From: an uncultured Akkermansia sp.
Lineage (GTDB): Bacteria; Verrucomicrobiota; Verrucomicrobiia; Verrucomicrobiales; Akkermansiaceae
DNA length: 32,023 nucleotides
Direction of reading: 5' to 3'
Assembly (NCBI GenBank): GCA_947585525.1
Contig: CANPXA010000001.1
Coordinates: 1 to 32,023 of the forward strand
Below the pieces are notes generated by a model. The model did no database searches. It was not told the origin of the DNA and saw nothing but the letters and a program-made list of their open reading frames with translations. The stretch's first letter is position 1; each line of letters begins with the position of its first letter. The translations under genes were made by a program, and so were the position numbers. Below, one piece after another: positions 8,027 through 15,166 of this stretch.

Positions 8027-8454
8027 TCCTGATGGGCGGGACGTCCGAAGAAAGCGCAGTTGTATCCGTGTGAGAGAATCATGTCGGCGAGTTGTTGAAC
8101 GGTGCCGACGGAGACGGCCTCATCGCAGACAATGATGACAGTGACGTGGGAGGGATTGGGATTCTCCCAGCTCTTGAGGACGTCCTCCATGCCATCCAGA
8201 CCGCCCTGAATCTCGTCATTTTCGACGTAAAAACGGGGGATTTCGCCGGGGGTGATCGTGATGATGTGGGAGAGTGAGCGGTCGTAGGAGCCGAGTACAA
8301 AATGGGACTCCGCGGGGCGCAGATTGATGCCGTAGCGGGGCGCCCTGTAGCTCGTGAGCAGCACGCACATACACAACAGCACAAAGAGATTGACCCCCGC
8401 CAAAACGATGATGGCAAAACCGGAACCCTTCAGGTTGGAGCGTATGCGCCGCAT
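8023..8454 (-). CDS. ExbD/TolR-like membrane protein without the usual membrane Asp
   Basis: This 143-residue protein has one helix near residues 12-35 (GFAIIVLAGVNLFVLLCMCV), then a periplasmic domain ending with the QLADMILSHGYNCAFFG pattern that resembles the ExbD/TolR C-terminus. It directly follows an ExbB-like gene (21 bases apart). ExbD and TolR carry one essential Asp in the helix, part of the proton path. Here the helix has no acidic residue; the aligned positions are Gly or Asn. The family call therefore rests on gene order, topology and the weak C-terminal match. It could be a non-energised structural homologue. It overlaps the next gene by four bases. Confidence 0.65.
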   Translation of the reverse strand: MRRIRSNLKGSGFAIIVLAGVNLFVLLCMCVLLTSYRAPRYGINLRPAESHFVLGSYDRSLSHIITITPGEIPRFYVENDEIQGGLDGMEDVLKSWENPNPSHVTVIIVCDEAVSVGTVQQLADMILSHGYNCAFFGRPAHQE

Positions 8455-8475
8455 GGTGACAGGTAGGTGGTGGGG

Positions 8476-9168
8476 TCAATTTTCAGAGTCATCCTCATCC
8501 ATGTCCTCGTCCGGAGAGACGGAAGAGGGAGAAGGAGAGTCGCCGTTCTTGCCGCGGAGACGAGCATCGCAGATGATGTGAACGCATTCGAGTCCGGCGC
8601 GTTCGATGGAGTTGATGATTTTACGCGCGCGGGAGGCGAGGTACATATAAAAGATGTAAGCGGGGATGGCGAGGGTGATGCCTGTGGCCGAGAGGAGGAG
8701 AGCGCGGCGGAGAGCGAAGGCGACTTGGGGCATGGAGGCAGCGCCATCGATGATGCCGGGCTGCTCATAGAAATCGACAAGTCCGAGAATGGTGCCGAGC
8801 AGGCCGAGAAGAGGCATCACGGTGGCGCATACCAGCAGGGTGCGGATGTTGCGGTCCACGCGGAAAACCTCAAGCTCGGCAGCTTCAAGGGCGATCTCGC
8901 GCAGCTCACTGCGAGCAAGGCGTGAGCGGGTGAGCACCGCTTCCACCACACGCGCCATGGGACCCGGCAGTTGGCGGGCTTCATGCAGAGCCTCGTTGTA
9001 TTGCCCGCTGCGCAGGAGGGCGGAGAGGCCGCGCAGGAAATCGCCGGAGTTGATGCTGATGCGGTGGAAGTAGAAGAGGCGTTCAGCGATGACAGCCAGG
9101 GCGAGCACGGCGAAGAAGACGATGAGCCAGAGAATCGGCCCCATGGTGATGATGATGTTTCCGTTCAT
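8476..9168 (-). CDS. MotA/TolQ/ExbB proton channel family protein
   Basis: The 230-residue protein has three hydrophobic segments: about residues 9-30 (MGPILWLIVFFAVLALAVIAE), 111-130 (VCATVMPLLGLLGTILGLVDF) and 152-175 (ALLLSATGITLAIPAYIFYM). The second and third match the TolQ/ExbB/MotA signature, with GLLGTILG and the SATGITLAIPA stretch. The cytoplasmic loop between helices 1 and 2 is typical. Such proteins form pentamers around a dimer of ExbD or TolR and use the proton gradient to move a periplasmic partner. The gene starts 27 bases after serS and is followed by the ExbD-like gene. The tail is acidic (DEDMDEDDSEN). ExbB versus TolQ cannot be decided. Confidence 0.85.
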   Translation of the reverse strand: MNGNIIITMGPILWLIVFFAVLALAVIAERLFYFHRISINSGDFLRGLSALLRSGQYNEALHEARQLPGPMARVVEAVLTRSRLARSELREIALEAAELEVFRVDRNIRTLLVCATVMPLLGLLGTILGLVDFYEQPGIIDGAASMPQVAFALRRALLLSATGITLAIPAYIFYMYLASRARKIINSIERAGLECVHIICDARLRGKNGDSPSPSSVSPDEDMDEDDSEN

Positions 9169-9195
9169 GGAGGAGAGAAGGAGAGAGAGTCAAGC

Positions 9196-10476
9196 TCAGG
9201 GTTTGGTGATGGAGGAATGTCCGAAGTAGGGGACGAGGGCGTCCGGGATGCGGATGGAGCCGTCCGGCTGTTGATACTGTTCGAGAAGGGCGACGTAGAG
9301 ACGCGGCAGGGCGGTGCCGGAGCCGTTGAGGGTGTAGGGCACGCGCATTTTCCCGTCGGCTGTCTTGTAACGCAGTTTCATGCGGCGAGCCTGGTAATCC
9401 GTGAAGCAGGAGCAGCTGGAGACTTCCAGATATTTCCCTTGGCCGGGAGCCCACACCTCGATGTCGTAGGTCTTTGCGGAGGAGAAGCCGACGTCGCCGG
9501 TGCACAGCTCAATGACTCGGTAGTGCAGATTGAGTTTCTGCAGGATGCTTTCAGCGTGGGTCGTGAGTTTCTCCAGGAGGTCAAAACCGTCTTCCGGGCG
9601 GCAGATCGTGACGAGTTCAACTTTATCAAACTGATGCACGCGAATCATGCCCTTGTTTTCACGTCCGGCGGAACCGGCTTCTCTGCGATAGCACGGGGTG
9701 TAGGCGGTCATCTTGATGGGCAGGTCCGTTTCGCGCAGGATCTGTTCACGGTAGAGGTTGGTGACAGGGACTTCGGCGGTTGGGACATTGAACATCGTGT
9801 TGCCTTCGAGCCCGTACATATCCTCTTCGAATTTGGGAAGCTGTCCGGTGCCGACCATACAGTCGCGCTTCACCATGAAGGGAACGCCCACTTCCTCATA
9901 GCCATTTTCCAAGGTCTGCGTGTCGAGCAGAAAGTTCACGAGAGCTCGCTCCAGCCGAGCCCCGAGACCTCGGTACACGATGAAGCCCGAGCCGGAGATG
10001 CGCGCGGCGGATTCAAAATCCAACAGTCCCAAGGCAGAGGCGAGCTGGACGTGGTCCTGAGGGGTCTCAATCTGAGGCTTCTCACCCCATGTGCGCAGGA
10101 CGGGGTTGGATGTCTCGTCTGCGCCGATGGGAGCGCCATCGTGGGGCATATTGGGGATGGAGAGCAGGAGTTGCTCCTGCTCCTCAGCGGCGGCAGTCGC
10201 GGCGGATTCCAATTCGCGCAGGCGTTCGCCGAGTTCGGTCATACGGGCTTTGATGGCATCCGCCTCCTCCTTTTTTCCTTCCTTGAGAAGGGCTCCTATC
10301 TTTTTGGAGGAGCTGTTTCTCTCCTGAGAAAGGGCTTGCTTTTCCGTCTCGATCTTACGGCGTTTCTCATCACACTCCAGCACGCGATCGACCAGCATCC
10401 AATGCTCGCCGCCACGGAGGCGTACTCGTTCCTTGACGTGCTCCGGATTTTCCCGGATGACTCTTATGTCCAACAT
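9196..10476 (-). CDS. serS: Serine-tRNA ligase
   Basis: The enzyme charges tRNA-Ser (and tRNA-Sec where present). It has 426 residues, normal for the family. The N-terminus MLDIRVIRENPEHV leads into a long antiparallel coiled coil (about residues 30-100, rich in K, E and R) that grips the long variable arm of the tRNA. The class II core follows: TAEVPVTNLYR, motif 2 at TPCYRREAGSAGRENKGMIR, the serine-binding HQFDKVELV, and motif 3 at NGSGTALPRLYVALLEQYQ. It is the first gene of a minus-strand series with the motor-like genes. Its promoter (10486-10513) lies so close that the mRNA would start only a few bases before the ATG. No Shine-Dalgarno site is seen. Confidence 0.96.
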   Translation of the reverse strand: MLDIRVIRENPEHVKERVRLRGGEHWMLVDRVLECDEKRRKIETEKQALSQERNSSSKKIGALLKEGKKEEADAIKARMTELGERLRELESAATAAAEEQEQLLLSIPNMPHDGAPIGADETSNPVLRTWGEKPQIETPQDHVQLASALGLLDFESAARISGSGFIVYRGLGARLERALVNFLLDTQTLENGYEEVGVPFMVKRDCMVGTGQLPKFEEDMYGLEGNTMFNVPTAEVPVTNLYREQILRETDLPIKMTAYTPCYRREAGSAGRENKGMIRVHQFDKVELVTICRPEDGFDLLEKLTTHAESILQKLNLHYRVIELCTGDVGFSSAKTYDIEVWAPGQGKYLEVSSCSCFTDYQARRMKLRYKTADGKMRVPYTLNGSGTALPRLYVALLEQYQQPDGSIRIPDALVPYFGHSSITKP

Positions 10477-10485
10477 AACGAGGCT

Positions 10486-10513
10486 ATTTTACGACAATAG
10501 AGCGCTTTTTCAA
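10486..10513 (-). promoter_or_regulatory. Promoter of the serS operon, almost on the start codon
   Basis: On the minus strand: -35 TTGAAA (10508-10513), 16-bp spacer, -10 TAAAAT (10486-10491). A start about seven bases downstream falls near 10479, giving a leader of roughly three bases before the ATG at 10476. Confidence 0.6.
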
Positions 10514-10565
10514 GCGAAAAGAAAAGACAAGAAAATTCGTGAACGATAGGAAATGTTGCCAATCC

Positions 10566-10628
10566 GGAGAAACGGCATAGCGTAACACCGGAGGTCTCCA
10601 AGCGAAGCGCGCGAATTTTCTAAATCGT
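10566..10628. repeat. Copy 1 of a 63-bp dispersed repeat
   Basis: The segment matches 14281-14344 at about 80% of positions, sharing in particular GAAGCG.(G/A)CGAATTTTC and then TAAATCGT. Both copies sit immediately downstream of a minus-strand gene (the 447-residue membrane protein here, rnpB there). Confidence 0.75.
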
Positions 10629-10644
10629 CCATCGTGAATCTCCT

Positions 10645-11988
10645 CTACTGTTCCCGAGAGGATTCAAAGGCTTGCACGCGGTAGCAACGGCGCAAGATGA
10701 GGCGGCGCGTGTTGGGAGATTTCGCCGGCACAAACCAGAGTTCGAGCGCCACGGCAAAGGCTTGGTGAGCGACCCCGTTTTTGATGGTAAAGACGGGAGC
10801 ATTTTCCGGGAGCAGACCCGGCACGTGGCCGAATGAACTGTCACGCAGGTGCGTCGGGATGGAGCCCGGTATGTCGTGACGGAAGAGAACAGACTTGTCG
10901 TCGGAGAAGAGAGCGGGAAACGAGAAAAGACGCAGGGACGCGTTGGTTTCCATATCGAGGATACGCAGGATGAGCGTGCCGGCTTCTCCGGGGTTGACGT
11001 GGACCTCCGCCTGGTAGGTGCCATATTGAGTAGCGGGTTCACTGAGGAGGATTTGGGGTTGGTCGGCATCCATGCTTTTCGTGCCGGACAGGAGGCGCTT
11101 GAGAGAATCTTCGGAGGGATCGTCGACGAGAGGTTGCAGCATGGAATCGACCGTGGCAATAGCGGCGTTGATAGCGCGGTGAGCAGTCTCGGCATGGGAG
11201 GTTCCACGCCAGGCCAGCAGGAGGTAGTGGGAGCCTCCGAGGTCGAGAGCGAGATCCGGAACCTGCTCACTGCCCTCCGGGGTGCCCGGCATGGGGTCGC
11301 CCGGTTTGACGACGGTGTACCCCACGGGGAGCTGCTCGCCGCTGACCAGGTGGCGGAAGGCGACGTGAACCACTCCCGGTGTGCCGCCCGTGGTGGGAGG
11401 GATCATAACCACGTGGGCGGGCTTGGTAGAGAAGTTGTCATCTTCGGTGTGCAGCGACCAGCGAGGTGACGTGTCCACGTATGCGCGCAGCAAGACGGGA
11501 TATTTATTTTCGAGGAAGGAGAGGTTGGGGGTAAAAGAAACCGTGGAAGGTTCGTATTGCTCGGGAACGATAGGGATGACGAGGGATTCAGGACCGGTGA
11601 GGGAGTCGATGGGGAAGTGGATATCCTCGCTAGTATCGACAGGGCTGACTTCAGCAGCTACACTTTCGACGTCTCGGGGAACGTTGGCAAAATAGGCCAG
11701 CACGCAGAAAACGGCCGCCGTGCAGAGCCACCGGAGAAACCAGACGAAAAGCTGCACGAAGGTGCGCAGGTTGCGCAGATGCAGAAGCATCACGATGGAC
11801 GAGATGAAGATGAGAGTGCAGGAGAGAAGGAAACTGGCCATGATGAGCGATCCTGCGTAGTCTGGCGCGATGTCACGCCACCCCCTCGGAAGCATACGAG
11901 GCCAGAGCAGGGGCAGGCAGCCGAGGAGCGCCGTAAGGCAGCAGATCCAGTGCCAGACGCGCGGACGGGAGATGAGGGGGAGCTTCAT
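10645..11988 (-). CDS. Multi-span membrane protein with large periplasmic domain, unknown function
   Basis: The 447-residue protein has three or four hydrophobic segments in its first 105 residues (around 13-30, 46-70 and 80-102), then a long soluble region, presumably periplasmic, with no motif I can name. Segments such as VMIPPTTGGTPGVVHVAF and ILRILDMETNASLRLFSF suggest beta-rich folding. Its start codon overlaps the stop of the ankyrin lipoprotein gene as ATGA, so the two are translationally coupled and probably work together at the envelope. The only close relative expected would be another verrucomicrobial hypothetical protein. Function unknown; that it is a real gene is supported by the coupling and the coherent topology. 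Confidence 0.75.
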   Translation of the reverse strand: MKLPLISRPRVWHWICCLTALLGCLPLLWPRMLPRGWRDIAPDYAGSLIMASFLLSCTLIFISSIVMLLHLRNLRTFVQLFVWFLRWLCTAAVFCVLAYFANVPRDVESVAAEVSPVDTSEDIHFPIDSLTGPESLVIPIVPEQYEPSTVSFTPNLSFLENKYPVLLRAYVDTSPRWSLHTEDDNFSTKPAHVVMIPPTTGGTPGVVHVAFRHLVSGEQLPVGYTVVKPGDPMPGTPEGSEQVPDLALDLGGSHYLLLAWRGTSHAETAHRAINAAIATVDSMLQPLVDDPSEDSLKRLLSGTKSMDADQPQILLSEPATQYGTYQAEVHVNPGEAGTLILRILDMETNASLRLFSFPALFSDDKSVLFRHDIPGSIPTHLRDSSFGHVPGLLPENAPVFTIKNGVAHQAFAVALELWFVPAKSPNTRRLILRRCYRVQAFESSREQ

Positions 11989-13823
11989 GGTGCGGATGGG
12001 AGGAATTCGTTGGAGTGTTCAAGAAAGAAGCGAGCCGTGGCAACCTCAAGCTCGTACTTCCATTCATCATCGGCGTTCATCAATCGGTCGAGTTCTTCAG
12101 GATGATCCCAATTTTTTGCGAGGGTTTCGTAGGCTTCTGCGGCATGGGGGGCGTGGATATTTCGCATGAGCGCGAAAAGCCTCGTTTGTTCTTCCCGGGG
12201 CATCTTGCCGAACCAAAGTTTTTCCAGGGAGGTGAGGAGCACGGCATCTTGCAGGAAAGGGGAGTCAGGCTCCCGGTTGTGTTCCGCGAGCCAAGAGGCG
12301 ACCCCGTTGTCGCGCGCCTCCGGCAACCTTGCTGTCGCTAATTGGGCCGCGTAGGCGCCGGCGCGGAGAGGGAGAGAGTCGGCGTTGCAGAGGCGTTCAA
12401 TTTTTTCGGCGGCATTGGGACTGTGAGCCAGCAGTTCGACGAGATCGGCGGCGTCTTCGTAGAGACCTGCCTTGGCAGCTTTGAGGGCCTGCTCTTCCAG
12501 AAAATCGGCAGGGAATGAAAGGGAAGGAGTATCGCGCAGGGCGTCGAGGACGGGACGGAGGAGCTCCCGGCTGTCTCTTTCCGTGAATGAAGGTTGTTGC
12601 CAGAGCGGGATAGCGAGGAGGGTGCGGGAACAGCGTGCGGGATCGACCTGAGTGAGGAGAGCGATGGCCGCATCCACCGCCTGCGGGTACATCTCATCGC
12701 TGCGCATTTCATCGGGCAGTGAGAAAACCGCCGCGATGGGGTCGAAGTGCGGAGAAAGTTGCTCTCCGGGATGAGGGGAAATGGCGGCACGACAGATATC
12801 CGCCAACAGGGTTTTCCCCGAGCTGAACTGCAGAGGCGGGCTTTGCAGCGTAATACCGCGTTCTCGCAGCTTGTCGAGCAGGTACGGCTTCATCGACAGA
12901 AAATCGTACGGACAGAACCCCGGGAAGTCCTCATCCTGTTGGGCGCGCGCATAGGGATCTGCACCGTTGTGTAAAAGAAATACGGCTACATCCAAGGCCT
13001 GTGGGAGGAGGGGAGAGTCCTGTTCGGTGGCGGACAGCTCTTGGGTCAAATTGAAGAGGGCTGTGTTGCCGGGAACGGAGTCTTTGGAGTCGGACACCTT
13101 AGCGCCGTGATTGAGGAGAAGTTTGATGCAGGCAGTGTGATCGCCGGGGAAACGGCAGCAGCCCACCGCGGCAGCGTGCAGCAACCCTTCTTTGCCAACC
13201 GCCGGGTTCTCCAAAAGCTTACCGAGCATACGAGGCCAGCCGTGCAGGGCGGGGGGCTGAGCAGATTCGGAGTCCGGACGAGCGCCTTTTTCCATGAGGT
13301 TCAAGATGACGTCTTCGTTTTCACAGACGAATGCTGCTTCCGTCAAAAAATCTCCTTTCTCATGACCGGATTGTCCAAAATCGGCGCCCTTTGCCAGCAG
13401 GATGTCAACCAAGTTGACGAGCACATCCGTCGGCGTGTCCGGGAACGCATAGGTGTCAACTGCCAACAGGAGAGGGGAGTCATCTTCGCGGTCGTGGGCG
13501 TTCGGATCAACGCCGTTCAGCAGCAGCCAACGCGCCAATTCAGGTTTTTTGAAAAAGCACGCCAGATGCAGCAACCGTACTCCGGAGCGGGCTTCTTTCG
13601 GCTTTACTTCCCTCGTGCGGGAAAAATCCTCAACAGTTTGGTGAAAAATTTCAATCAATTCAGGCTCGATGATGTCCCTTGCTGCCAGCTCCGGCAGATC
13701 GCGATCACGAATTTCGGCGAATTGTTCAGCGGCAAGCGCAGGGATGCGTCCCTCTCCCTCCTTGCTGCATCCGATAAGCAAGAGTGCGCATACCATCGCC
13801 GATAGAAGAACCCTCATCCTCAT
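11985..13823 (-). CDS. Ankyrin-repeat lipoprotein
   Basis: From the ATG at 13823 the protein has 612 residues. It starts with a lipoprotein signal (MRMRVLLSAMVCALLLIGC, lipobox LIGC) and so is anchored in a membrane by its Cys. Ankyrin-type repeats follow between about residues 80 and 310: LLHLACFFKKPELARWLLLNG, SPLLLAVD with LVDILLAKGADF, FLTEAAF, LLHAAAVG with CIKLLLNHGAKV, and VAVFLLHNGADPY. Ankyrin repeats bind other proteins. The second half is helical and not recognised. The promoter at 13831-13859 excludes the upstream starts at 13835 and 13859; ATG 13817 is also possible. It is coupled by a four-base overlap to the membrane protein gene downstream. Confidence 0.85.
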   Translation of the reverse strand: MRMRVLLSAMVCALLLIGCSKEGEGRIPALAAEQFAEIRDRDLPELAARDIIEPELIEIFHQTVEDFSRTREVKPKEARSGVRLLHLACFFKKPELARWLLLNGVDPNAHDREDDSPLLLAVDTYAFPDTPTDVLVNLVDILLAKGADFGQSGHEKGDFLTEAAFVCENEDVILNLMEKGARPDSESAQPPALHGWPRMLGKLLENPAVGKEGLLHAAAVGCCRFPGDHTACIKLLLNHGAKVSDSKDSVPGNTALFNLTQELSATEQDSPLLPQALDVAVFLLHNGADPYARAQQDEDFPGFCPYDFLSMKPYLLDKLRERGITLQSPPLQFSSGKTLLADICRAAISPHPGEQLSPHFDPIAAVFSLPDEMRSDEMYPQAVDAAIALLTQVDPARCSRTLLAIPLWQQPSFTERDSRELLRPVLDALRDTPSLSFPADFLEEQALKAAKAGLYEDAADLVELLAHSPNAAEKIERLCNADSLPLRAGAYAAQLATARLPEARDNGVASWLAEHNREPDSPFLQDAVLLTSLEKLWFGKMPREEQTRLFALMRNIHAPHAAEAYETLAKNWDHPEELDRLMNADDEWKYELEVATARFFLEHSNEFLPSAP

Positions 13824-13830
13824 GCCCGCT

Positions 13831-13859
13831 ACCATACCAGATTTATCTTCCGTTTGCAA
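13831..13859 (-). promoter_or_regulatory. Promoter of the ankyrin lipoprotein operon
   Basis: Minus strand: -35 TTGCAA (13854-13859), 17-bp spacer, -10 TATGGT (13831-13836). The start would be near 13825, giving a leader of 2-8 bases depending on which ATG is used. Confidence 0.55.
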
Positions 13860-13873
13860 CGAGTTTCCCCGAG

Positions 13874-13950
13874 TTACGAATTACGAATTACGAATTACGA
13901 ATTACGAATTACGAATTACGAATTACGAATTACGAATTACGAATTACGAA
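13874..13950. repeat. Eleven perfect tandem copies of TTACGAA
   Basis: Exactly 77 bases consist of 11 uninterrupted 7-bp units, TTACGAA. It is a perfect microsatellite beside the promoter of the ankyrin gene. Related heptamers (TTTACGA) occur at 1868-1895, 7313-7338, 15061-15084, 21846-21859 and 22048-22070. Because the unit is 7 bp and the tract lies outside genes, slippage would change spacing rather than reading frame. Confidence 0.95.
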
Positions 13951-14007
13951 GTGTGCGTTGCGCAAATTTTTCGAATCATCAACGTGTTCGGGTGAGTTCT
14001 CGAGATC

Positions 14008-14025
14008 CATCATCATGATGACCGC
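14008..14025 (+). repeat. Left copy of an 18-bp direct repeat flanking rnpB
   Basis: CATCATCATGATGACCGC here is repeated exactly at 14988-15005 in the same orientation, about 980 bases apart, on either side of the RNase P RNA gene. Similar bases continue after both copies (TTGTTG/GGTTGTTG). It contains the palindrome CATCATGATG. Confidence 0.75.
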
Positions 14026-14080
14026 TTGTTGTTATGATTTTTGATACGCATCAATGATGATATCAATCAATAAGAGCATT

Positions 14081-14119
14081 CTCTCTGTTGATGCACTTCT
14101 CTCAAATGCGTTTGTCCTG
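14081..14119 (+). repeat. 39-nt dispersed repeat, copy 1
   Basis: It matches 21972-22010 at 36 of 39 positions and includes the AAATGCGTTT core also present in the hairpins. The 13951-14360 interval holds no gene I can support; besides this it has a GACAAAAG-type stem (14164-14183), a short GC-rich module shared with 14880-14908 (GCGCCGATGGGGCGGCG) and the 63-bp repeat. Confidence 0.8.
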
Positions 14120-14280
14120 CCCCGAAGTCGGGCGCACGCAAAGCGTGTGGTAAGACCGATTAGCCAAAAGCGACAGCTTTTGTCCCAACGGGATGAGGAG
14201 TCGTGAGGCGACTCCGAAGCAAGCGCCGATGGGGCGGCGCTGAGTCAATGGGGTGCCAAGGCCTCAATGGAAGCAAAGCT

Positions 14281-14344
14281 GGGGAAACGACGTAGTGTAA
14301 CATCAGGGGTTCTCCGCGCGAAGCGAACGAATTTTCTAAATCGT
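14281..14344. repeat. Copy 2 of the 63-bp dispersed repeat
   Basis: Partner of 10566-10628. It ends about 20 bases beyond the 3' end of rnpB on the minus strand. No canonical terminator is seen after rnpB, so this element may define or influence its 3' end. Confidence 0.7.
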
Positions 14345-14362
14345 AAATCACCAATGGGTTTG

Positions 14363-14744
14363 CCGCTCGGGTTCTGTAAGCCGGATTCTGTCCGTCCTCT
14401 CGGACGGGGTGATCATTTTTCTCAGGAGCCTGTTGAGAGGATCCTGCCTCGCGGTGAAGCGAGGTGCAACTACTACCCGGGGGTCATTGAACGGGCAGGC
14501 TACCCTCCCCCTGTTTGTCTTGCATCACGCGGGGCTTGCCGTGCCCCCGTCGTTACCTTCGGGGCGGTGGGCTCTTACCCCACCATTTCACCCTTACCTT
14601 TGCAGGCGGTTTATTTTCTGTGGCGCTATCCGTCGTCGCGGCTTGACCCACGACTCCCCCACTTTCGTGGGGCGCGTTGCCTTTTGATGTCCGGACTTTC
14701 CTCTACGGGTTTGCACCCGCAGCGACCACCCGAACCCGAGCGAC
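14363..14744 (-). ncRNA. rnpB: RNase P RNA, bacterial class A
   Basis: Read on the minus strand, the RNA carries the conserved core: GAGGAAAGTCCGGAC just after the P3 region, the GGTAAGGGTGAAA-type helix, the AGGTAACGACGGG-type loop, and near the 3' end ACAGAATCCGGCTTA, which pairs with the first block to make helix P4. The first bases GCTCGGGTTC pair with GAACCCGAGC at the end, closing helix P1. The total length, about 380 bases, is typical. RNase P RNA cuts the 5' leader from pre-tRNAs. A strong promoter lies at 14751-14779. Ends are accurate to a few bases only. The gene is an island among repeats, with no rnpA nearby. Confidence 0.95.
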
Positions 14745-14750
14745 GACGCC

Positions 14751-14779
14751 CTTATACCACAGTTCTCGCTGAATGACAA
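14751..14779 (-). promoter_or_regulatory. Promoter of rnpB
   Basis: Minus strand: -35 TTGTCA (14774-14779), 17-bp spacer, -10 TATAAG (14751-14756). Transcription would start at about 14744, at the first base of helix P1, in agreement with the RNA structure. Confidence 0.75.
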
Positions 14780-14788
14780 GAGCAAGAA

Positions 14789-14813
14789 GCAAACGCATTA
14801 GAAATGCGTTTGC
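14789..14813. repeat. Perfect 11-bp hairpin of the GCAAACGC family
   Basis: GCAAACGCATT (14789-14799) pairs with AATGCGTTTGC (14803-14813) around a three-base loop, followed by TATTTGC as in copies that precede heptamers. It is just upstream of the rnpB -35 box. In the rest of 14814-15044 I see only repeat modules: a GGACAAAAG/CTTTTGCCC stem (14847-14871) and the GCGCCGATGGGGCGGCG module. Confidence 0.8.
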
Positions 14814-14987
14814 TATTTGCAAGACCGTCGACGGCTGTAAAACTGGTTGGACAAAAGAGCAGCTTTTGCCCGAAGGGCTCAGCGCCGATGGGGCGGCGTC
14901 GAGTCAATTTTTCGATTTACGAATTACGACATGGGGAGTTCGGCGGCTACGCCGCGAATTTGGCGAACGAGAAGACTTCTTCAGAGA

Positions 14988-15005
14988 CATCATCATGATG
15001 ACCGC
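14988..15005 (+). repeat. Right copy of the 18-bp direct repeat flanking rnpB
   Basis: Exact copy of 14008-14025 in the same orientation. Confidence 0.75.
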
Positions 15006-15044
15006 CGGTTGTTGCCTCAAGCTCGCCCCACCGAAACGCGCGAA

Positions 15045-15107
15045 GCGCGCATTATTTCCAAATCGTAAATCGTATATCGTAAATAGGCAAACGCATTTGC
15101 GTTTGCC
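15045..15107 (-). repeat. Heptamer repeat plus GGCAAACGC hairpin, inverted copy
   Basis: 15045-15087 matches 7300-7342 with one mismatch. It runs into a perfect hairpin GGCAAACGC (15086-15094), loop ATTT, GCGTTTGCC (15099-15107). Seen on the minus strand, this is the same order (hairpin, TA, heptamers) as at 1845-1898. It ends about 20 bases before the lipase promoter. Confidence 0.85.
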
Positions 15108-15128
15108 CTGGTCTCAATCTATATTCAA

Positions 15129-15157
15129 TTGACAGATCCCTTTCTCTTCTCTAGGAT
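15129..15157 (+). promoter_or_regulatory. Promoter of the lipase-like gene
   Basis: Perfect -35 TTGACA (15129-15134), 17-bp spacer, -10 TAGGAT (15152-15157). The start would be near 15164, only about three bases before the ATG at 15167. A GGGAG stretch also lies directly before the ATG. Confidence 0.65.
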
Positions 15158-15166
15158 AAGTGGGAG

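Noticed and set aside
8971..10500. Plus-strand 509-residue open frame
   Set aside because: Antisense to serS and the exbB-like gene, with no family motif of its own.
13874..13950. Possible CRISPR array
   Set aside because: Units are 7 bp without spacers; this is a tandem microsatellite.
13784..14044. Plus-strand reading frames with repeated RITNYEL units
   Set aside because: They are the translation of the TTACGAA microsatellite; no start site, family or codon bias supports a protein.
14267..14776. Plus-strand 169-residue frame and 92-residue frame
   Set aside because: They run antisense through the RNase P RNA, whose conserved core explains the sequence.
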